A stretch of DNA of 64,000 bases, taken from the NCBI RefSeq assembly GCF_003432115.1, contig NZ_QWDC01000002.1, positions 434,001 to 498,000 of the forward strand, read 5' to 3'. The notes under the pieces are model-generated. The model was given only the letters and a program-made list of their open reading frames with translations. It had not been told where the DNA came from and searched no databases. The stretch comes from Mucilaginibacter conchicola (GTDB taxonomy: Bacteria; Bacteroidota; Bacteroidia; Sphingobacteriales; Sphingobacteriaceae). The translations under genes and the position numbers were made by a program. Of this stretch, positions 59,963 to 64,000 are shown in pieces (position 1 is the stretch's first letter; every line of letters starts with the position of its first letter).

Positions 59963-60085
59963 TCAAGTTTATTTAAGAGAACACTATTTTTACCGGTACA
60001 GGCGTCGGCCTCATCCGGTTAAACACAAGTTTAAATTACAATATTAAGCCTCTCAATGGCAATTAAGTTTTCAACATACAAACAT

Positions 60086-60103
60086 TATTAACAGCTGTTA
60101 ATA
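60086..60103. promoter_or_regulatory. Perfect 18-bp palindrome in a divergent promoter region
   Basis: TATTAACAGCTGTTAATA, a perfect palindrome 123 bp from the TPR gene start and 99 bp from the aldehyde dehydrogenase start. Likely an operator for one of them. Confidence 0.55.
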
Positions 60104-60202
60104 CAAGTGCCTGATTGATAAATACAAAGCGTTTGTGCCGGCAACAGATGAGTGTTGTGATTGCCCTTGAAAGATTTTCCTAACTTTACAAAAATACCAA
60201 TT

Positions 60203-61744
60203 ATGAGCCTACCCATGAAAGATATTCTCGAGCATTTACATATTAACGACATAAACCCCTCATTTAGTACAGGAAACAATTGGGGTAACACCACCGGCGG
60301 CACCGTACATGACATCCACTCACCTGTTGACGGTAAAAAGATAGCTGCCGTTACATTTGCTACCGCAGATGAGTATAACCAGGTGATTGATACCGCCACC
60401 AAAGCATTTAAAACCTGGCGACAGATACCTGCTCCAAAACGTGGTGAAATAGTGCGCCAGATAGGCGAGCAACTGCGTGCCAACAAACAGCAACTGGGCA
60501 CCCTTGTATCTTATGAGATGGGCAAAAGCCTGCAGGAAGGCTACGGCGAGGTGCAGGAGATGATAGATATCTGCGATTTTGCAGTAGGCTTAAGTCGCCA
60601 GTTGTATGGTTTAACCATGCACAGCGAACGCCCAAGCCATCGCATGTATGAGCAATACCACCCGCTGGGTGTAGTGGGCATTATATCGGCCTTTAATTTC
60701 CCTGTTGCCGTTTGGAGTTGGAATGCCATGCTGGCCTGGGTTTGCGGTGATGTTTGCGTTTGGAAACCATCAGAAAAAACACCATTAACGGCCATTGCCT
60801 GCCAGCGCATAGTACAGGAAGTATTTAAGACCAACAATGTTGATGAAGGCGTAAGCTGCCTGGTTATTGGTGACCGCAACATTGGCGAGCTGATGAGCCA
60901 TGATACCCGCATTCCGCTGGTATCGGCTACCGGATCTACCCGCATGGGTAAAGCGGTTTCGGCGGCGGTTGGCGCGCGCCTGGGCAAAAGCCTGCTTGAG
61001 CTTGGCGGCAACAACGCTATCATCATAACCGAAAATGCCGACCTGGATATGGCCCTTATTGGTGCTGTGTTTGGTGCGGTGGGTACTGCCGGTCAGCGAT
61101 GTACCAGCACGCGTAGATTGATCATCCACGATAGTGTTTATGATGCCTTTAAACAGAAACTTGTAAATGCTTACGGCCAGATAAAAATTGGCAACCCGTT
61201 GGATGAGAACAACCACATGGGTCCGCTGATTGATACCGATGCAGTAGCTGCTTACCTGGATTCGATAGAGAAATGTAAAGCCGAAGGTGGCCGTTTTGCG
61301 GTTGAAGGTGGCAAGTTAGAGGGCGAAGCTTATGCATCCGGCTGTTATGTAAAACCTTGCATTGCCGAGGTTGAAAATCATTATAAAATAGTGCAGCATG
61401 AAACATTTGCGCCTATTTTGTATTTGATAAAATACTCGGATATTGATGAGGCTATAGAGCTGCAGAACGGTGTACCGCAAGGTTTATCATCTGCTATTAT
61501 GACCAACAGCCTGCGCGATGCGGAGAAATTCCTCTCAGCAGCGGGTTCTGACTGTGGGATTGCCAACGTTAACATAGGCACATCGGGTGCAGAGATTGGT
61601 GGCGCCTTTGGGGGCGAGAAAGAAACAGGCGGCGGCCGCGAGAGTGGTTCTGATGCCTGGAAAGTGTATATGCGCAGGCAAACCAATACTATAAACTATT
61701 CTAAAACGTTGCCTTTAGCGCAGGGCATTAAATTCGACCTGTAA
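60203..61744 (+). CDS. Aldehyde dehydrogenase, ALDH7/piperideine-6-carboxylate dehydrogenase type
   Basis: A 513-aa NAD-dependent aldehyde dehydrogenase close to the alpha-aminoadipic semialdehyde (L-piperideine-6-carboxylate) dehydrogenases of lysine breakdown. The family stretch [52 protein letters not shown] is diagnostic; catalytic Glu is in [12 protein letters not shown] and the nucleophile Cys in [56 protein letters not shown] end ([33 protein letters not shown]) is typical. ATG 60203 is used: an in-frame TTG at 60161 gives an odd 14-residue leader over the promoter. No other lysine-pathway genes are adjacent. Confidence 0.93.
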   Translation: MSLPMKDILEHLHINDINPSFSTGNNWGNTTGGTVHDIHSPVDGKKIAAVTFATADEYNQVIDTATKAFKTWRQIPAPKRGEIVRQIGEQLRANKQQLGTLVSYEMGKSLQEGYGEVQEMIDICDFAVGLSRQLYGLTMHSERPSHRMYEQYHPLGVVGIISAFNFPVAVWSWNAMLAWVCGDVCVWKPSEKTPLTAIACQRIVQEVFKTNNVDEGVSCLVIGDRNIGELMSHDTRIPLVSATGSTRMGKAVSAAVGARLGKSLLELGGNNAIIITENADLDMALIGAVFGAVGTAGQRCTSTRRLIIHDSVYDAFKQKLVNAYGQIKIGNPLDENNHMGPLIDTDAVAAYLDSIEKCKAEGGRFAVEGGKLEGEAYASGCYVKPCIAEVENHYKIVQHETFAPILYLIKYSDIDEAIELQNGVPQGLSSAIMTNSLRDAEKFLSAAGSDCGIANVNIGTSGAEIGGAFGGEKETGGGRESGSDAWKVYMRRQTNTINYSKTLPLAQGIKFDL

Positions 61745-61746
61745 TT

Positions 61747-61916
61747 TATCCGTCGGCTAAAGCCAACGGCAATGAAGCTAAATAAATCAATATCATTGCC
61801 GTCCCCATTTATGGGACGGGATGAAGGATTAAACATTAATGGCTTTAGCCGAATGATTTAGGCTGAAGCCATTGGTTTGATTTGAAAGGCCGTCGACTGA
61901 AGTCTACGGCAATGAA
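61747..61916. repeat. Palindromic repeat cluster, CATTGCCGTC family (copy 3)
   Basis: Units CCGTCGGCTAAAGCCAACGG, CATTGCCGTCCCCATTTATGG, GGCTTTAGCCGAATGATTTA and GCCGTCGACTGAAGTCTACG fill the spacer before the protease gene; the cluster starts 2 bp after the aldehyde dehydrogenase stop. Compare 5341-5471 and 33638-33742. Confidence 0.8.
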
Positions 61917-61946
61917 TTAAAAAGTATAAAACGATCAATTTTTAAT

Positions 61947-63593
61947 ATGCACCAAATCTGCAAAACTATTACCGGCGCGTTAGTAGGCGCCGCTCTCCTG
62001 ATAAACCTTAACGCAAATGCACAGGTTGCCCCAAAACCGGCGGCAGAGCTGCCAAAAAGCTGGCACCTGATGGATCTTAAGACCGATGGCTACTTTGGTA
62101 TCAGCCTAAACCAGGCCTACCAGTTTGTTAAAGGCAAAAAAAGCAAAACAGTTGTTATTGCAACTATTGATAGCGGCATTGATACCGCGCAGGCCGATCT
62201 TAAACCTGTGCTTTGGGTAAACACCAAAGAGATACCGGGCAACGGCATTGATGATGATAAGAACGGTTACATTGATGATGTACACGGCTGGGATTTCCTG
62301 GGTGGCCCGGGCGGTAAATGTGATTTCACCGAAACCACCGAAGAGGTACGCGAGTATAATCGCCTGAAAGGCAAATACGAAAACCTTACCGCCGCCCCTG
62401 CAGGCAGCGAAAAAGAGTTTGCTTACTGGGAAAAAGTGAAGCTTACCCATAATGAAACGGTTACCAAATCATCCGGCGAGTTGCAGCAATTACAGCCTAT
62501 CCTGAATGCTTTGATGGCAAGCAGCGGCTACGTAAAACGTGCATTGAAATTAAAATCTGACGGCACCTTCAAAAAAGCAGATCTGGCTAAGCTTACCACT
62601 ACAAACGATACCGTAGCGCAAAGCAAAAACGTTTGGCTATCGGTATTTGAGCAGGAAGGTGGCAACGAGACCAACGCCAAGATCATTAACGATTTGAGCG
62701 AATACCTGCAAAAACTGAACAACGATGTTAACCCCGACCTGGAAGCCCGCGCACGTATTGTAGGCGATGACCCTAACGTGCAAGATGGCAAACCTTACGG
62801 CAATAACATACTTAAATTTGCTGATGCCGAGCACGGAACAGGCGTAGCAGGTTTAATAGGCGCTGTACGCAACAACAAGTATGGTATTGATGGTGTGGCC
62901 GATAACGTTCGTATTATGGCTATCAAAGCCGTACCAAACGGCGACGAGTACGATAAAGACATTGCCAACGCTATCCGCTACGCGGTGGATAACGGCGCTA
63001 AGATCATTAACATGAGCTTTGGTAAAAAACTATCTCCGCACAAAGCATGGGTTGATGCTGCCTTTAAATATGCTGCCGATAAAAATGTATTGCTGGTACA
63101 GGCATCAGGTAACGATAACCAGGATGTGGATGTGAAACCACAGTTCCCTAATGATACTTTTGAGGACGGTTCAGTAACCGACCTGGATAATGTGATCAGC
63201 GTTGGTGCTTCTGCCGCTAAGAAAGATGCAGAACTGGCCGGCTCGTTCAGTAACTATGGTAAAAAAACTGTGGATGTGTTTGCACCGGGTGTTAAAGTAA
63301 CCTCAGTAAACATGGATGCTGAATTTAACACTGCCGATGGCACCAGCTTTGCTTCGCCGATAACTGCGGGTGTTGCAGCGCTGATATTGGAGTATTATCC
63401 AAACCTTAGCGCAAAACAACTGAAACAGGCTATCATGGAATCGGCTACACCGCTAACCGGTGTTATGGTGCTTAAACCTGGCAGCAAAACCGAAAAAGTT
63501 GATTTCACCACCCTGTCAAAAACAGGTGGTATTGTAAATGCCTACAAAGCTTTAGTTGCTGCTTCAAAAATGAAACCGGAAGCAGGGATATAA
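61947..63593 (+). CDS. S8 (subtilisin-like) serine peptidase, exported
   Basis: A 548-aa protease with signal peptide MHQICKTITGALVGAALLINLNANAQ. The catalytic triad is present: D75 in VIATIDSGID, His near 295 in DAEHGTGVAGLIGA, and Ser near 468 in DGTSFASPITAGVAALIL; the oxyanion Asn is in VQASGNDN. Between D and H there is a long insert (about 90-280) common in this Bacteroidota subgroup, with a calcium-type acidic loop NGIDDDKNGYIDDVHGWDF. No T9SS sorting domain is seen at the C-terminus, so it probably stays in the periplasm. Monocistronic. Confidence 0.94.
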   Translation: MHQICKTITGALVGAALLINLNANAQVAPKPAAELPKSWHLMDLKTDGYFGISLNQAYQFVKGKKSKTVVIATIDSGIDTAQADLKPVLWVNTKEIPGNGIDDDKNGYIDDVHGWDFLGGPGGKCDFTETTEEVREYNRLKGKYENLTAAPAGSEKEFAYWEKVKLTHNETVTKSSGELQQLQPILNALMASSGYVKRALKLKSDGTFKKADLAKLTTTNDTVAQSKNVWLSVFEQEGGNETNAKIINDLSEYLQKLNNDVNPDLEARARIVGDDPNVQDGKPYGNNILKFADAEHGTGVAGLIGAVRNNKYGIDGVADNVRIMAIKAVPNGDEYDKDIANAIRYAVDNGAKIINMSFGKKLSPHKAWVDAAFKYAADKNVLLVQASGNDNQDVDVKPQFPNDTFEDGSVTDLDNVISVGASAAKKDAELAGSFSNYGKKTVDVFAPGVKVTSVNMDAEFNTADGTSFASPITAGVAALILEYYPNLSAKQLKQAIMESATPLTGVMVLKPGSKTEKVDFTTLSKTGGIVNAYKALVAASKMKPEAGI

Positions 63594-63612
63594 TAAATAT
63601 TTCTTCGAAAAG

Positions 63613-63648
63613 AAAAGGCCCGACTGGTTAGTCGGGCCTTTTCTTGTT
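63613..63648 (+). terminator. Terminator after the S8 peptidase gene
   Basis: A perfect 13-bp stem AAAAGGCCCGACT / AGTCGGGCCTTTT (63613-63625 with 63630-63642), loop GGTT, then CTTGTTTT. Confidence 0.85.
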
Positions 63649-63661
63649 TTATATCAAAGTA

Positions 63662-63754
63662 CGTCATTGCGAGCGATAGCGTGGCAATCCCCGATATGCA
63701 GAGCGGCCCTGTAAGTCGGGGATTGCCACGTCGCTGACGCTCCTCGCAATGACG
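63662..63754. repeat. Palindromic repeat element, CGTCATTGCGAG family (copy 4)
   Basis: CGTCATTGCGAGCGATAGCG at the left, inverted GCTCCTCGCAATGACG at the right, with GTGGCAATCCCC / GGGGATTGCCAC inside. It lies between the convergent protease and metF genes, 10 bp from the metF stop. Confidence 0.85.
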
Positions 63755-63764
63755 GGCGCGTTTC

Positions 63765-64000
63765 CTAAAATATCGCCTCAGCTATTCTCTTTGTTGGGCC
63801 GGGGTTACCCATGGTATAGAAGTGTAGTACCGGTGCACCGAACTTCACCAGCTCTTTACACTGGTTGATCATCCACTCGATACCGATATCTTTTACGTCT
63901 TTTTCTGATTTAGCCTCATGTATCGCATCAGACAGATCTTCTGGAATATCTATATGGAATGTTTTGGCCAATGATATCAATTGCTTAGAAGCCGTGATAG
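63765..64000 (-). CDS. metF: Methylenetetrahydrofolate reductase, C-terminal fragment
   Basis: The gene enters from the right edge; about 78 C-terminal residues are visible and the frame stays open to base 64000. The segment SKQLISLAKTFHIDIPEDLSDAI, then KSEKDVKDIGIEWMINQCKELVKFGAPVLHFYTMGNPGPTKRI, is the characteristic end of MetF (the W/F-x2-Q-C-x2-L...G...H-F-Y-T/M region of the TIM barrel), which reduces 5,10-methylene-THF to 5-methyl-THF for methionine synthesis. Length and regulation cannot be judged. Confidence 0.9.
   Translation of the reverse strand, partial: ITASKQLISLAKTFHIDIPEDLSDAIHEAKSEKDVKDIGIEWMINQCKELVKFGAPVLHFYTMGNPGPTKRIAEAIF

Overview
The window looks like ordinary chromosome from a member of the Bacteroidota, most probably Sphingobacteriaceae and close to Mucilaginibacter or Pedobacter (inference from protein recall and style; no search was run). 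Indicators are a SusC/SusD pair, many lipoproteins with an S-C-K-K/D type lipobox, carboxypeptidase-like regulatory domains on outer-membrane proteins, Reg_prop/Y_Y_Y sensors, Bacteroidota-type promoters (TTTG, about 19 bp, TAnnTTTG), absence of clear Shine-Dalgarno sequences, and several families of palindromic intergenic repeats. I saw no rRNA, tRNA, CRISPR array, prophage or transposase gene.

Layout. 1-5.3 kb: end of a sigma factor, a small protein, nth, recA and a large Asp-box/IPT surface lipoprotein. 5.5-9.4 kb: SirB1-like protein, methyltransferase, two tandem dihydrofolate-reductase-like proteins divergent from a GlxA/AraC regulator. 9.6-13.3 kb (minus): dnaG, a small membrane protein, yraN and glutaminyl cyclase in one tight cluster. 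13.5-16.1 kb: lipoprotein, asnS, SRPBCC protein. 16.1-23.7 kb (minus): MFS transporter, exported protein, M20 amidohydrolase with SPOR protein, secA. 23.8-24.7 kb: an AT-rich orphan gene between inverted copies of a short repeat. 24.7-33.5 kb: purD, two TlpA-like paralogues, a ureohydrolase-fold protein without metal ligands, an SDR/Crp pair, ridA-like gene, rlmD.

33.7-38.9 kb is the most interesting regulatory area: a membrane protein, winged-helix regulator, creD, a diiron ferritin-like protein and another membrane protein form a minus-strand operon with the same ACTTTG-N5-CAAAGT dyad at two places, and a 36-codon gene lies behind a perfect promoter overlaid by an 11-bp-arm palindrome. 38.3-41.6 kb: TetR regulator, Rieske-like lipoprotein, pheS, kbl. 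41.7-45.2 kb: DUF5686 outer-membrane protein and trhO.

45.3-55.4 kb is a compact polysaccharide utilization locus: a propeller sensor with its own LuxR-type HTH, SusC, SusD, a GH144/glycoamylase-type enzyme (beta-1,2-glucan is the likely substrate) and an alpha/beta hydrolase. 55.5-64 kb: lipoprotein, a NarL-type two-component pair, an acidic protein, a TPR protein, a lysine-pathway aldehyde dehydrogenase, a subtilisin-like protease and the end of metF.

No clear-cut unknown multi-gene system emerged. The strongest leads are the repeated dyad of the creD operon, the small gene with its operator, a CRP-type operator matching its neighbouring Crp protein, the repeat-flanked orphan gene, and three proteins that keep a fold but have lost its metal ligands (DnaG zinc domain, ureohydrolase, Rieske).
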